In this document: one piece after another, positions 1-8,516 of the stretch
Position numbering within the stretch: position 1 is the stretch's first letter
How the letters are laid out: each line of letters starts with the position of its first letter
Source of the DNA: CAIYYX01 sp035530135
GTDB lineage: Bacteria; Pseudomonadota; Gammaproteobacteria; Burkholderiales; Rhodocyclaceae
Assembly (NCBI GenBank): GCA_035530135.1
Contig: DATKVJ010000044.1
Span: 1-54,661, forward strand
Direction of reading: 5' to 3'
Length of the DNA: 54,661 nucleotides
Program-made: the position numbers and the translations under genes
The notes under the pieces: model-generated
Databases searched by the model: none
Told to the model about the DNA's origin: nothing
Seen by the model: only the letters and a program-made list of their open reading frames with translations

Positions 1-96
1 CGCCAGGGCTTTCTGCGGATCGGCGAGCGGCGCGGCTATTACCCCGCGGCACTGGGCCGCGAGGATGCGCTGGTGCTGGCGAAGGATCTGCCATGA
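1..96 (+). CDS. rimI: Ribosomal protein S18-alanine N-acetyltransferase RimI, C-terminal end (partial)
   Basis: The first 31 codons in frame 1 read to a TGA at 94-96. They contain GERRGYYP followed by GREDALVLAKDL, which matches the conserved end of RimI, a GNAT enzyme that acetylates the N-terminal alanine of ribosomal protein S18 (the E. coli protein ends in a comparable RRNYYP...GREDAIIMA). The start lies outside the window. The stop overlaps the next gene's start in an ATGA arrangement (93-96), so the two are translationally coupled. rimI beside a family-4 uracil-DNA glycosylase gene is a common proteobacterial pair, which supports the call despite the short fragment. Confidence 0.8.
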   Translation, partial: RQGFLRIGERRGYYPAALGREDALVLAKDLP

Positions 97-839
97 GCCG
101 GCGCCGCGACAGCGTGCTGCGCGAGATGGGCCTGGCGCCGCTGTGGAAGCTGCGTGCGCCGTCGGCCGCGGCGGCTCCGGCTGGAGCGGAGCCGCCGCCG
201 GCGGCGACGGTCGGCGCGCCCGCGCCGGTGGATCGCGCCGCCGCGATCGCCGCCATGGCTTGGGACGAGCTGCGCGAGAGCGTCGCCGCATGCCGCGCCT
301 GCGGGCTCTGCCGGGCGCGCAAGCAGGCGGTTCTCGGCGTCGGCGACCTGCATCCGGACTGGCTGTTCGTCGGCGAGGGGCCGGGCGCGGAAGAGGACGC
401 GAAGGGCGAGCCCTTCGTCGGCCAGGCCGGCCGCTTGCTCGACGCCATGCTCGCGGCGATCGGCCTGCAGCGCGGGAGGGAGGTCTATATCGCCAACGCG
501 GTGAAGTGCCGCCCGCCCGACAACCGCACGCCGGAACCGGACGAGATCGCCGCCTGCCGCCCCTATCTCGCGCGGCAGATCGAACTGCTCGCCCCCAAGC
601 TGATCGTCGCGCTGGGCCGGCCGGCGGCCCAGACGCTGCTCGACCGGGAGGTGAAGATCGCCGCCGAACGCGGCAAGCTCCTCCACTACCGCGGGACGCC
701 GCTCGTCGTCACCTACCATCCGGCCTACCTGCTGCGCAATTTGGGCGACAAGGCCCGCGCCTGGGAGGACCTGTGTTTCGCCCGCGCCGCCTATCAAGGC
801 AGCGCGAAACCGTCCGGAGCGCAGGTTTTTCCCGGCTAG
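93..839 (+). CDS. Family 4/5-type uracil-DNA glycosylase with 4Fe-4S cluster
   Basis: A 248-residue DNA repair enzyme that removes uracil from DNA. After an Ala/Pro-rich N-terminal extension (about residues 20-48) come cluster cysteines C67, C70 and C73, the uracil-pocket motif GEGPGAEED (94-102) and GEPFVGQAG, further cysteines in AVKCRPP and AACRPYL that would complete the 4Fe-4S site, and the late motif TYHPAYLLRN, which acts in catalysis and minor-groove contact. Similar proteins are often annotated as phage SPO1 DNA polymerase-related. The ATG at 93 overlaps the rimI stop. The N-terminal extension resembles that of proteins carrying DNA-polymerase-interacting tails, but no specific binding motif can be claimed. 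Confidence 0.92.
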   Translation: MSRRRDSVLREMGLAPLWKLRAPSAAAAPAGAEPPPAATVGAPAPVDRAAAIAAMAWDELRESVAACRACGLCRARKQAVLGVGDLHPDWLFVGEGPGAEEDAKGEPFVGQAGRLLDAMLAAIGLQRGREVYIANAVKCRPPDNRTPEPDEIAACRPYLARQIELLAPKLIVALGRPAAQTLLDREVKIAAERGKLLHYRGTPLVVTYHPAYLLRNLGDKARAWEDLCFARAAYQGSAKPSGAQVFPG

Positions 840-848
840 ACGGCAGAC

Positions 849-2111
849 TCAGTGGTGCCGGTCGTCGAGCAGGGCGACGGCGTCGAACTGGCGCTGGTTC
901 AGCTCGTGCCGGCGCTTGATCAGCAGCATCAGGCCGGCGACGCAGACGCCGAAGAGCACGACGATGGCGTAGATCGACAGTTGCGCCCAGATCATCAGCG
1001 CATAGACCCCGGTCATGACGATGATCGACAGGTTCTCGCTGAAGTTCTGCACCGCGATCGAATGGCCGGCGCCCATCAGGATATGGCCGCGATGCTGCAA
1101 CAGGGCGTTCATCGGCACCACGAAAAAGCCCGACAGGACGCCGATCAGGATCAAGAGCGGCACGGCCAGCCGCAGGTCGCGGACGAAGACCATGCCGATC
1201 ACGACGATGCCCATCAGGATGCCCAGCGGTATCACCCTGACCGACTTCTTCAGGGTGATCAGCCTGGCCGCCAGGACCGCGCCCGCCGCGACGCCGAGCG
1301 CGACCGCCCCCTGCATCAGGCTCGCCTTGGAGAGATCCAGGCCCATGGTGACCTTGGCCCACTTGATGACGATGAACTGCAGCGTCGCCCCCGCCCCCCA
1401 GAACAGCGTGGTCACCGCCAGCGATATCTGGCCGAGCTTGTCGCGCCAGAGCAGCTTGAGGCTGTGTTTGAAATCGTGCAGCAGGTAGAGCGGGTTGCGC
1501 CTCAGCACCTTGTGATCGACGCCGGTGTCCGGAATGTACAGGTTGAACACCGCCGCGACCAGGTAGATCGCGCCGATCACGACCAGGTTCATTTCGGCGA
1601 TGGTGTCGATGCCGGTGTCGATGAAGGGGAAGTCCAGAGCCAGCAGGGCATGGGCGATGTCCGGCTTGACCAGCATGCCGCCCAAGGCCGTGCCGAGGAT
1701 GATGGCGATCACCGTCAGGCCCTCGATCCAGCCGTTGGCGACGACCAGCAGCCGGTGCGGCAGGTATTCGGTGAGGATGCCGTATTTGGCCGGCGAATAG
1801 GCGGCGGCACCCAGGCCGACGACGGCGTAGGCGACGAGCGGGTGCATGCCGAAGATCATCAGGGCGCAGCCCAGGATCTTGATGCCGTTGCTGATGAACA
1901 TCACCCGCCACTTCGGCATCGAGTCGGCGAAGGCGCCGACGAAGGCCGCCAGCACCACGTAAGAGACCGTGAAGCAGGTCTTCAGCAGCGGCTCGAAGCT
2001 GGTGGGCGCGTGCATGTCGCGCAGGATGGCGATGGCGGCGATCAGCAGGGTGTTGTCGGCGAGCGCTGAGAAGAACTGCGCCGCCATGATGATGTAAAAG
2101 CCGAAATTCAT
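849..2111 (-). CDS. lplT: Lysophospholipid transporter LplT (MFS)
   Basis: A 420-residue, twelve-helix major facilitator starting MNFGFYIIMAAQFFSALADN. The early FFSALADN, the GAFADSMPKWRVM loop after the second helix, and the repeated hydrophobic segments fit LplT, which flips lysophospholipids (lysophosphatidylethanolamine) across the inner membrane for re-acylation by Aas. An aas partner is not in the window; in many proteobacteria lplT and aas are fused or adjacent, so re-acylation would have to come from elsewhere. The gene is transcribed divergently from the LysR gene across a 168-bp gap and ends nine bases from the convergent glycosylase gene. Confidence 0.85.
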   Translation of the reverse strand: MNFGFYIIMAAQFFSALADNTLLIAAIAILRDMHAPTSFEPLLKTCFTVSYVVLAAFVGAFADSMPKWRVMFISNGIKILGCALMIFGMHPLVAYAVVGLGAAAYSPAKYGILTEYLPHRLLVVANGWIEGLTVIAIILGTALGGMLVKPDIAHALLALDFPFIDTGIDTIAEMNLVVIGAIYLVAAVFNLYIPDTGVDHKVLRRNPLYLLHDFKHSLKLLWRDKLGQISLAVTTLFWGAGATLQFIVIKWAKVTMGLDLSKASLMQGAVALGVAAGAVLAARLITLKKSVRVIPLGILMGIVVIGMVFVRDLRLAVPLLILIGVLSGFFVVPMNALLQHRGHILMGAGHSIAVQNFSENLSIIVMTGVYALMIWAQLSIYAIVVLFGVCVAGLMLLIKRRHELNQRQFDAVALLDDRHH

Positions 2112-2279
2112 CCGGTCGGAGGGGTGAGGCGGGTTCAGGATCTGCTCGGTATCGGCGACGCGTTTGCGCGAGGGTGACGGTTTATACCATGAAGGCCCGA
2201 GGACTGTCCTGATCAGGCTATCTTATGTTGCAAAGTTGTGATTGAATGGCGGGTCTTGGAACGATACTGGGGATGGGCA

Positions 2280-3185
2280 ATGGCGGACCGCAGGCTGCAG
2301 GTTTTTCACGCCGTCGCGAAGCAGCTGTCTTTTACCAAAGCAGCCGACGTGCTGTTCATGACCCAGCCGGCGGTCACCTTCCAGATCAAGCAGCTGGAGG
2401 AGCATTTCAACACCCGCCTGTTCGATCGCGGGCACGGCAAGATCACCCTGACTCCTGCCGGGGAGCTGGTTCTCGACTACGCCAAGAGGATCCTCGGACT
2501 GTCTGCGGAAATGGACGTCCGGCTGTCCGAGATGACCGGCGAGATCAGCGGCTCGCTCTTGGTCGGCGCCAGCACCACCATCGCGGAGTTCATGCTGCCG
2601 CGCATCCTGGGCGAGTTCAAGTCGCTCCACCCCAAGGTCAAGCCGCGCCTGATCGTCGCCAATTCGGAAGCGATCGAGACGCGCGTCTCGGAGCATACCC
2701 TGGACATCGGCCTGATCGAGTCGCCCTCGCACCAGCCCGACCTGCAGACCGAGAACTGCTGCGACGACGAACTGCAGGTGATCTGCAGCCCCAAGTTCCC
2801 GCTGGCGAAATTCAAGGAGCTGAGCCCGAAGCAGTTGATCGACCAACCCTACATCAGCCGCGAGCCGGGTTCGGGCACGCGCGAGAACACCGACGCCTAT
2901 CTGCAGGCGGCGGGGGTGGACCCGGAGGCGCTGCAGCTGGTGATGGAGCTCGGCAGCCCGGAGGCCTTGAACGGCGTGGTCGAGACCGGCCTGGGCTTCG
3001 CCATCGTCTCCCGGGTCGCGGTGGTCAAGGCCCAGCGGCTCGGCGACCTGGTGGCGATTCCGCTCAAGCCGCGGCTGGTCAGGCATCTGTCGATGGTCTA
3101 TCCGAAGGAAAAATTTCGCTCGCGGCTGGTCGTCGCCTTCGTCGACTTCGCCTCGGCGAAGCTCAAAGAATTCTCGCTGAAGTAA
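2280..3185 (+). CDS. LysR-family transcriptional regulator (CysB/CbbR-like)
   Basis: A 301-residue regulator. The N-terminal winged helix-turn-helix covers about residues 1-60 (LQVFHAVAKQLSFTKAA, then TQPAVTFQIKQLEEHFNTRL), followed by a linker helix and a periplasmic-binding-protein-like effector domain from about residue 90 (GSLLVGASTTIAEFMLPRIL). I chose the ATG at 2280 because MADRRLQVFHAV is the normal family start; an in-frame GTG at 2238 would add an untypical extension. Divergent from lplT and 41 bp upstream of alr. The target genes and effector cannot be read from the sequence. The protein resembles the broad group that includes YeiE and CbbR. Confidence 0.9.
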   Translation: MADRRLQVFHAVAKQLSFTKAADVLFMTQPAVTFQIKQLEEHFNTRLFDRGHGKITLTPAGELVLDYAKRILGLSAEMDVRLSEMTGEISGSLLVGASTTIAEFMLPRILGEFKSLHPKVKPRLIVANSEAIETRVSEHTLDIGLIESPSHQPDLQTENCCDDELQVICSPKFPLAKFKELSPKQLIDQPYISREPGSGTRENTDAYLQAAGVDPEALQLVMELGSPEALNGVVETGLGFAIVSRVAVVKAQRLGDLVAIPLKPRLVRHLSMVYPKEKFRSRLVVAFVDFASAKLKEFSLK

Positions 3186-3226
3186 GCCGCAGGCAGCATC
3201 CGCCCGGCAAGCGAGCGCCGCCCCGC

Positions 3227-4318
3227 ATGACCCGTCCGATCAGAGCCGTCATCGACCCGTCCGCGCTGCGCCACAACCACGGCGTGGCGCGCCGGCACGC
3301 GGGCGGCGCGCGCATCTGGAGCGTGCTCAAGGCCAACGCCTACGGGCACGGCCTGCTGCGCGCGGCGCGCGCGCTCGACGGAGTGGCTGACGGCTTCGCC
3401 CTGATCGAGACCGAGAGCGCCGTCGCGCTGCGCCAGGCCGGCCTGCGCCAGCCCATCCTGATGCTCGAGGGTTTCTATTCGGCCGATGAGCTGCCGCTCT
3501 TCGGCGAGTATCGTCTGACCCCCGCCCTGCATTCGCTGGCGCAGGTGAACGCGTTCTGTTCGAGTTCGCTGCCGCTCAAGCTGCCGGTTTATCTCAAGCT
3601 CAACACCGGCATGAACCGGCTGGGCATCAACGCCGACGAACTGCCCGCCGCCTTGGAGCGGCTGGCGAATTCGCCGCGGGTCGAAGCCGTGACCCTGATG
3701 ACGCATTTCGCCGATGCCGACGGCGAGCGCGGCATCGCCGCGCAGCGGGCGAGCTTCGAGGCCATGCGCCGGGCGCTGGGCGATCGGCTGCCGGCGAGTT
3801 CCGCCAACTCGGCCGCCCTGCTGGGCTACCCGGAATGCCGCGAAGGCTGGGTGCGCCCGGGCATCATGCTCTATGGCGCCTCGCCTTTCCCGGAGCGGCA
3901 AAGCGCCGCGGCGCTGGGCTTGAGGGCGGCGATGACGCTCGCGAGCGAACTGATCGCGGTGCGCGATCTCGTCCCCGGCGACCGGATCGGCTACGGCGGC
4001 CTGTTCACGGCAACCGAGCCGATGCGGATCGGCGTGGTCGCCTGCGGCTACGCCGACGGTTACCCGCGGCAAGCCCCGACCGGCACGCCGGTGCTGGTCT
4101 GCGGCCGGCGCAGCCGGACTCTGGGCCGGATCTCGATGGACAAGCTGTGCGTCGATCTGAGCGGCATCGCCCAAGCCGGCGTCGGCTCGGAGGTGCTGCT
4201 CTGGGGCGGCGATGCCGCCACCGGCCTCGCCGCAGACGAGGTGGCGGCTGCCTCGGGCACGGTCAGTTATGAGCTGTTCTGCGCGCTGGCGGCGCGGGTG
4301 CCGGTGGTGGAGGTCTGA
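3227..4318 (+). CDS. alr: Alanine racemase
   Basis: A 363-residue PLP enzyme that interconverts L- and D-alanine for peptidoglycan. The PLP-binding lysine is K35 in VLKANAYGHG. The substrate-radical region reads KLNTGMNRLG, and the C-terminal beta domain carries GYGG with the catalytic tyrosine and MDKLCVDLSG. Length is typical. I chose the ATG at 3227, 41 bp after the lysR stop; the open frame runs upstream through the lysR gene only because of high GC. The stop at 4316-4318 is followed immediately by the GTG of radA, indicating an operon. Confidence 0.95.
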   Translation: MTRPIRAVIDPSALRHNHGVARRHAGGARIWSVLKANAYGHGLLRAARALDGVADGFALIETESAVALRQAGLRQPILMLEGFYSADELPLFGEYRLTPALHSLAQVNAFCSSSLPLKLPVYLKLNTGMNRLGINADELPAALERLANSPRVEAVTLMTHFADADGERGIAAQRASFEAMRRALGDRLPASSANSAALLGYPECREGWVRPGIMLYGASPFPERQSAAALGLRAAMTLASELIAVRDLVPGDRIGYGGLFTATEPMRIGVVACGYADGYPRQAPTGTPVLVCGRRSRTLGRISMDKLCVDLSGIAQAGVGSEVLLWGGDAATGLAADEVAAASGTVSYELFCALAARVPVVEV

Positions 4319-5689
4319 GTGGCCAGGGCTAAATCCATCTATTCCTGCACCGAGTGCGGGACCAGTTCGCCCAAGTGGCAGGGGCAATGCCCGGGCTGCG
4401 GCCTCTGGAACACCCTGGTCGAAACCGTCGCCGAGGCGCAGGCCACCGGCAACCGCTACGCTTCGGTCGGCGGCGCCGCGAAGCTGCAGCAGCTCTCGGA
4501 CATCCGTCCGCGCGAGGAGCCGCGCACGCCCACCGGCCTGGAGGAATTCGACCGCGTACTGGGCGGAGGATTGGTGGCCGGCGGCGTGGTGCTGATCGGC
4601 GGCGATCCGGGCATAGGCAAATCGACGCTGCTGCTGCAGGCGCTGTCGAAGATGGCGGCGGCAGGGCAGACGGTGCTCTACGTCTCGGGCGAGGAGTCGG
4701 CCGAGCAGGTGGCGCTGCGCGCGCGGCGCCTGCAGGTGCCGACCGCGGGCCTGGCGCTCTTGGCCGAGATCAGCCTGGAGCGGGTGCTGTCGACGCTGGC
4801 GGGGCAGAAGCCGGCGGTCGCGGTGGCGGTGATCGACTCGATCCAGACGATGTATTCGGAGGCGCTCGCCTCGGCGCCGGGCTCGGTCGCCCAGGTGAGG
4901 GAGTGCGCGGCGCAACTCACCCGCCACGCCAAGCAGAGCGGCACTTCGATCATCCTGGTCGGCCACGTCACCAAGGAGGGGGCGCTGGCGGGCCCGCGCG
5001 TGCTCGAACACATCGTCGACACCGTGCTCTACTTCGAGGGCGATGCGCATTCCAGCTTCCGCCTGGTGCGCGCGGTCAAGAACCGCTTCGGCGCGGTCAA
5101 TGAACTGGGCGTGTTCGCGATGACCGAGCGCGGCCTGCGCGGCGTCTCCAATCCTTCGGCGCTGTTCCTGTCGCAGCACGAGCAGCAGGTCCCGGGCAGC
5201 TGCGTGATGGTCACCCAGGAGGGCACGCGACCGCTGCTGGTGGAGATCCAGGCGCTGGTCGATCCCAGCCACAGTCCCAGCCCGAGGCGACTCACCGTCG
5301 GCCTGGAGCAGAACCGCCTGGCGATGCTGCTGGCGGTGCTGCACCGCCACGCCGGCATCGTCTGCTTCGACCAGGACGTCTTCGTCAATGCCGTCGGCGG
5401 GGTGCGGATCGCCGAGCCGGCGGCCGATCTCGCGGTGCTGGCAGCGATCGTCTCTTCATTTAAAAACAAGCCATTACAATCTAAACTTATAGCATTTGGT
5501 GAAGTTGGTCTGGCGGGCGAAATCCGTCCCGCGCCGCGCGGCCAGGAGCGCCTCAAGGAGGCCGCCAAGCTCGGCTTCAGCCACGCGCTGATTCCCAAGG
5601 CCAACGCGCCCAAGCATCCGATCGACGGCCTCGCGGTGGTCGCGGTCGATCGCGTCGGCGCCGCCATCGACAGGCTGTTCGAGTTGTGA
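4319..5689 (+). CDS. radA: DNA repair protein RadA (Sms)
   Basis: A 456-residue branch-migration ATPase of recombination. The order is a C4 zinc finger (C10, C13, C24, C27), the Walker A motif GGDPGIGKST (94-103), the RadA-specific KNRFG at about residue 254, and a Lon-protease-like C-terminal domain from about residue 280. The GTG start follows the alr stop without a gap, and the stop overlaps the next start by 4 bp. Oddity: bases 5456-5516 (about residues 380-399, encoding SSFKNKPLQSKLIAFGEVG) use AT-rich codons such as TTA, AAA and ACA unlike the surrounding gene, although the protein sequence remains normal for RadA. Confidence 0.96.
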   Translation: MARAKSIYSCTECGTSSPKWQGQCPGCGLWNTLVETVAEAQATGNRYASVGGAAKLQQLSDIRPREEPRTPTGLEEFDRVLGGGLVAGGVVLIGGDPGIGKSTLLLQALSKMAAAGQTVLYVSGEESAEQVALRARRLQVPTAGLALLAEISLERVLSTLAGQKPAVAVAVIDSIQTMYSEALASAPGSVAQVRECAAQLTRHAKQSGTSIILVGHVTKEGALAGPRVLEHIVDTVLYFEGDAHSSFRLVRAVKNRFGAVNELGVFAMTERGLRGVSNPSALFLSQHEQQVPGSCVMVTQEGTRPLLVEIQALVDPSHSPSPRRLTVGLEQNRLAMLLAVLHRHAGIVCFDQDVFVNAVGGVRIAEPAADLAVLAAIVSSFKNKPLQSKLIAFGEVGLAGEIRPAPRGQERLKEAAKLGFSHALIPKANAPKHPIDGLAVVAVDRVGAAIDRLFEL

Positions 5690-8181
5690 GCAGCCTGCGC
5701 CTGATGCTGCGCATGCTCTTGCGCGACGCGCGCGCCGGCGAGCTGACGGTGCTGGGTCTCGCCCTGGTGGTGGCGGTGGCGAGCCTGACCAGCGTCAGCT
5801 TCCTCACCGATCGCGTCGCCGGCGCCTTGGTGCTGGAATCGCACCAGCTCCTGGGCGGCGATCTGCTGCTCAGTTCCGACCATCCCTGGGCTGCGGCGAC
5901 CCGCGAGCGTGCCAGGCGAGACGGCCTGGCGCTGGTCGATAGCGTCAGCTTCCCGAGCATGGTCAGCGCCGCCGGCAGCCAACTGGCCGAGATCAAGGCG
6001 GTGGCGACGGGCTATCCGCTGCGCGGTGCGCTGCGCCGATCGCCCGCCCTCAACGCCCCTGACGCCGAAACGCACCAGATCCCGGCGCCGGGCACGGTGT
6101 GGCCCGACGAGCGCCTGACCGCCGCCCTGGGCGCCCGGCCGGGGGAAGCGATCACCGTGGGCAATCTTCGGCTGGCCGTGGCGGGGGTGCTGACGCAGGA
6201 GCCAGATCGCGGCGTCAATGTCTTCGCCTTCGCCCCGCGCCTGCTGATGAATCTCGGAGACCTCGCCGCCACCGGCCTGATCCAGCCGGGTAGCCGCGTC
6301 ACCTATCGCCTGCATCTGGCCGGATCGCCCGCGGCGGTGGCGAGCTTCAAGAACTGGCAGTTGCGGCACATGCAGCGCGGCGAACATCTCGACGACCTCT
6401 CCAATGCCCGGCCGGAAATCCGCAGCATGCTCGACCGCGCCCAGCGCTTCCTGAATCTCGCCGCGCTTCTGGCGGTGGTGCTCGCGGCGGTGGCGGTGGG
6501 CTTTGCCGCGGACCGCTACCTGCGCCGCCATCTCGACGGCTGCGCCGTGATGCGCTGTCTGGGCGCGAGCCAAGCCCAGGTGTTGACCATCCACGGCGGC
6601 GAATTCCTGATCTTCGGTTTGCTCGCCGCGTCCCTCGGCTGCGCGCTCGGCTACCTGGTCCAGGAGGGCCTGCAAGGCTTGCTCTCCGGAATCATCCTGG
6701 TCGCGCTGCCGGCACCCTCCTGGCAGCCGCTGAGCCTCGGCCTGCTGGTCGGCCTCACGCTGGTGGCGGGCTTCGCGCTGCCGCCGCTGTTGCGTCTGCG
6801 CGCGGTATCGACGCTGCGCGTGCTGCGGCGCGAATGGGCGCCCGGGGAGTCGCTGTCCTGGGCCGCCTACGCTGCGGGCGGCGCGGCGCTGGCGACCCTG
6901 ATGCTGTGGATCGCCGGCGACCTGCGCCTGTTCGCGATCGTGCTGGGCGGCTTTTCCGCGGCCTTGATCCTCTACGCGCTGCTGGCGCGGCTGCTGCTCG
7001 CCGCGCTCGGCCGGCCCGGAGCCAGAGTCGGCGCCGGCTGGCGCCTGGGCTTGGCCAATCTGCGCCGCCACGGCCGCGCCAGCGTGCTCCAGGCCACGGC
7101 GCTGGGATTGGGCCTCACCGCGCTGCTGCTGCTCACCGTGGCGCGCCAGGATCTGTTGGACAGCTGGCGCGGCAAGCTCCCGCCCGATGCCGCCAATCGC
7201 TTCATCATCAACATCCAGCCCGGGCAGCGTGCGCCGCTCGCCGCTCACTTCGTCGCCCAGGGCCTGGCCAAACCGGAACTGGCGCCGATGGTGCGGGCAC
7301 GCCTGGTGAGGATCAATGGCCGGGCCGTCGATGCCGCGAGCTTCGAGGATCCGCGCGCACAGCACCTGGTCGAGCGCGAGTTCAATCTCTCCTGGAGCGC
7401 CGGGCTGCCCCCCGGCAACCAGATCGTCGCCGGGCACTGGCCGGGGGGCGGGGCGGCGAGTGGGACAGGGCGGGGCCAGTTCTCGGTCGAGCAGGGCCTG
7501 GCCGAGACCCTGCACCTGGCCCTGGGCGACACCCTCACCTACGACGTCGCCGGCGTTCGCCTCTCCGGGCGCATCACCTCGCTGCGCCGGCTAGCCTGGG
7601 ACTCGATGCGCGTCAATTTCTTCGTCATCGCGCAGCCGGGCATGCTAGACGGCTATCCGACCAGTTACGTCACCAGCTTCCATCTGGCGGGAAGCCGGTC
7701 CGGCTTCGTGAGCGGGTTGGTGCGCGAATTCCCCAATCTCACCGTGATCGACGTCGGCAGCTTGCTGCGCCAGCTCCAGGCGATGCTCGGCCAACTCGCC
7801 GATGCGCTGCAGGTGGTGTTCGGCTTCGCTCTGCTGGCCGGGCTCACGGTGCTCTACGCCGCCTTGCAGGCGAGCCAGGACGAGCGCCGACTCGAACTGG
7901 CGCTGCTGCGCGCCCTGGGCGCCCGCAGTCGTCAGCTCAGGAGCGCGGTGCTGGCCGAGTTCGCGCTCTTGGGCGGGATCGCCGGCCTGCTCGGCGGGGT
8001 CGGCGCGGCTGGGCTCGCCTGGGCGCTGGCGCGCCTGGTGTTCCACCTCGACTATCGTCCCGATCCGCGGCTGCTGCTCTTGGGGCTGGCGGCGGGCGCT
8101 ATCGGCGCGGCGCTGGCCGGCTGGGCGGGCACCGCCGGCGTATTGAAGCGGCCGGCGCTGGGGGCGCTGCGCGGCGAGTAG
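5686..8181 (+). CDS. FtsX-like ABC transporter permease (YbbP family)
   Basis: An 831-residue inner-membrane protein with a helix near residues 18-38, a large periplasmic domain, clustered helices around 255-420, a second periplasmic domain and a C-terminal FtsX domain (about 700-830). This duplicated layout is typical of YbbP-type permeases, which work with a YbbA-type ATPase in lipoprotein or envelope export. The C-terminal segment LQASQDERRLELALLRALGA is the conserved coupling-helix region. The start overlaps radA by 4 bp. No ATPase gene is adjacent, so the partner must be encoded elsewhere. Substrate unknown. Confidence 0.85.
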   Translation: MSSLRLMLRMLLRDARAGELTVLGLALVVAVASLTSVSFLTDRVAGALVLESHQLLGGDLLLSSDHPWAAATRERARRDGLALVDSVSFPSMVSAAGSQLAEIKAVATGYPLRGALRRSPALNAPDAETHQIPAPGTVWPDERLTAALGARPGEAITVGNLRLAVAGVLTQEPDRGVNVFAFAPRLLMNLGDLAATGLIQPGSRVTYRLHLAGSPAAVASFKNWQLRHMQRGEHLDDLSNARPEIRSMLDRAQRFLNLAALLAVVLAAVAVGFAADRYLRRHLDGCAVMRCLGASQAQVLTIHGGEFLIFGLLAASLGCALGYLVQEGLQGLLSGIILVALPAPSWQPLSLGLLVGLTLVAGFALPPLLRLRAVSTLRVLRREWAPGESLSWAAYAAGGAALATLMLWIAGDLRLFAIVLGGFSAALILYALLARLLLAALGRPGARVGAGWRLGLANLRRHGRASVLQATALGLGLTALLLLTVARQDLLDSWRGKLPPDAANRFIINIQPGQRAPLAAHFVAQGLAKPELAPMVRARLVRINGRAVDAASFEDPRAQHLVEREFNLSWSAGLPPGNQIVAGHWPGGGAASGTGRGQFSVEQGLAETLHLALGDTLTYDVAGVRLSGRITSLRRLAWDSMRVNFFVIAQPGMLDGYPTSYVTSFHLAGSRSGFVSGLVREFPNLTVIDVGSLLRQLQAMLGQLADALQVVFGFALLAGLTVLYAALQASQDERRLELALLRALGARSRQLRSAVLAEFALLGGIAGLLGGVGAAGLAWALARLVFHLDYRPDPRLLLLGLAAGAIGAALAGWAGTAGVLKRPALGALRGE

Positions 8182-8213
8182 CGCGATCTGTAACGGACAA
8201 AGGAGGCAGCAGC

Positions 8214-8516
8214 ATGATTCTCGAACTCGCGGACATCCGCATCAAGCCAGGCACCCAGGCCGGCTTCGACGCGGCGATCAAACAGGGGCTGGAGACGGTG
8301 GTCGCCGCCGCCAAGGGTTTCCGGGGCTACAAGGTGAACCGCGGCATCGAATCGCCCGAGCGCTACGTCCTGACGATCTTCTGGGAGACCCTGGAGAACC
8401 ACACCGTGGATTTCCGTCAGTCGCCGGCGTTTGCGCAATGGCGGGCGATCGTCGGGCCGTACTTCGCCGTGCCGCCCGTGGTCGAGCACTTCACCTTGCT
8501 CGGCGAGTCGGCCTGA
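8214..8516 (+). CDS. Antibiotic biosynthesis monooxygenase (ABM) domain protein
   Basis: A 100-residue ferredoxin-like-fold protein beginning MILELADIRIKPG and ending in HFTLLGESA. The pattern of a beta strand, then FDAAIKQGLETV, then GFRGYKVNRGIESPERYVL and FWETLENHTVDFRQSPAFAQW is characteristic of ABM/YgiN-like dimeric proteins, some of which are cofactor-free quinol monooxygenases. Substrate unknown. A clear AGGAGG lies 8 bp before the ATG, and a 32-bp gap separates it from the permease gene. It converges with korB with no spacing: its stop ends at 8516 and the korB stop begins at 8517. Confidence 0.85.
   Translation: MILELADIRIKPGTQAGFDAAIKQGLETVVAAAKGFRGYKVNRGIESPERYVLTIFWETLENHTVDFRQSPAFAQWRAIVGPYFAVPPVVEHFTLLGESA

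Noticed and set aside
3098..5350. Long minus-strand open frame opposite alr and radA.
   Set aside because: Arg/Gln/His-rich translation without domain features, typical of the GC-rich shadow of real genes on the other strand. Other long antisense frames were dropped for the same reason.
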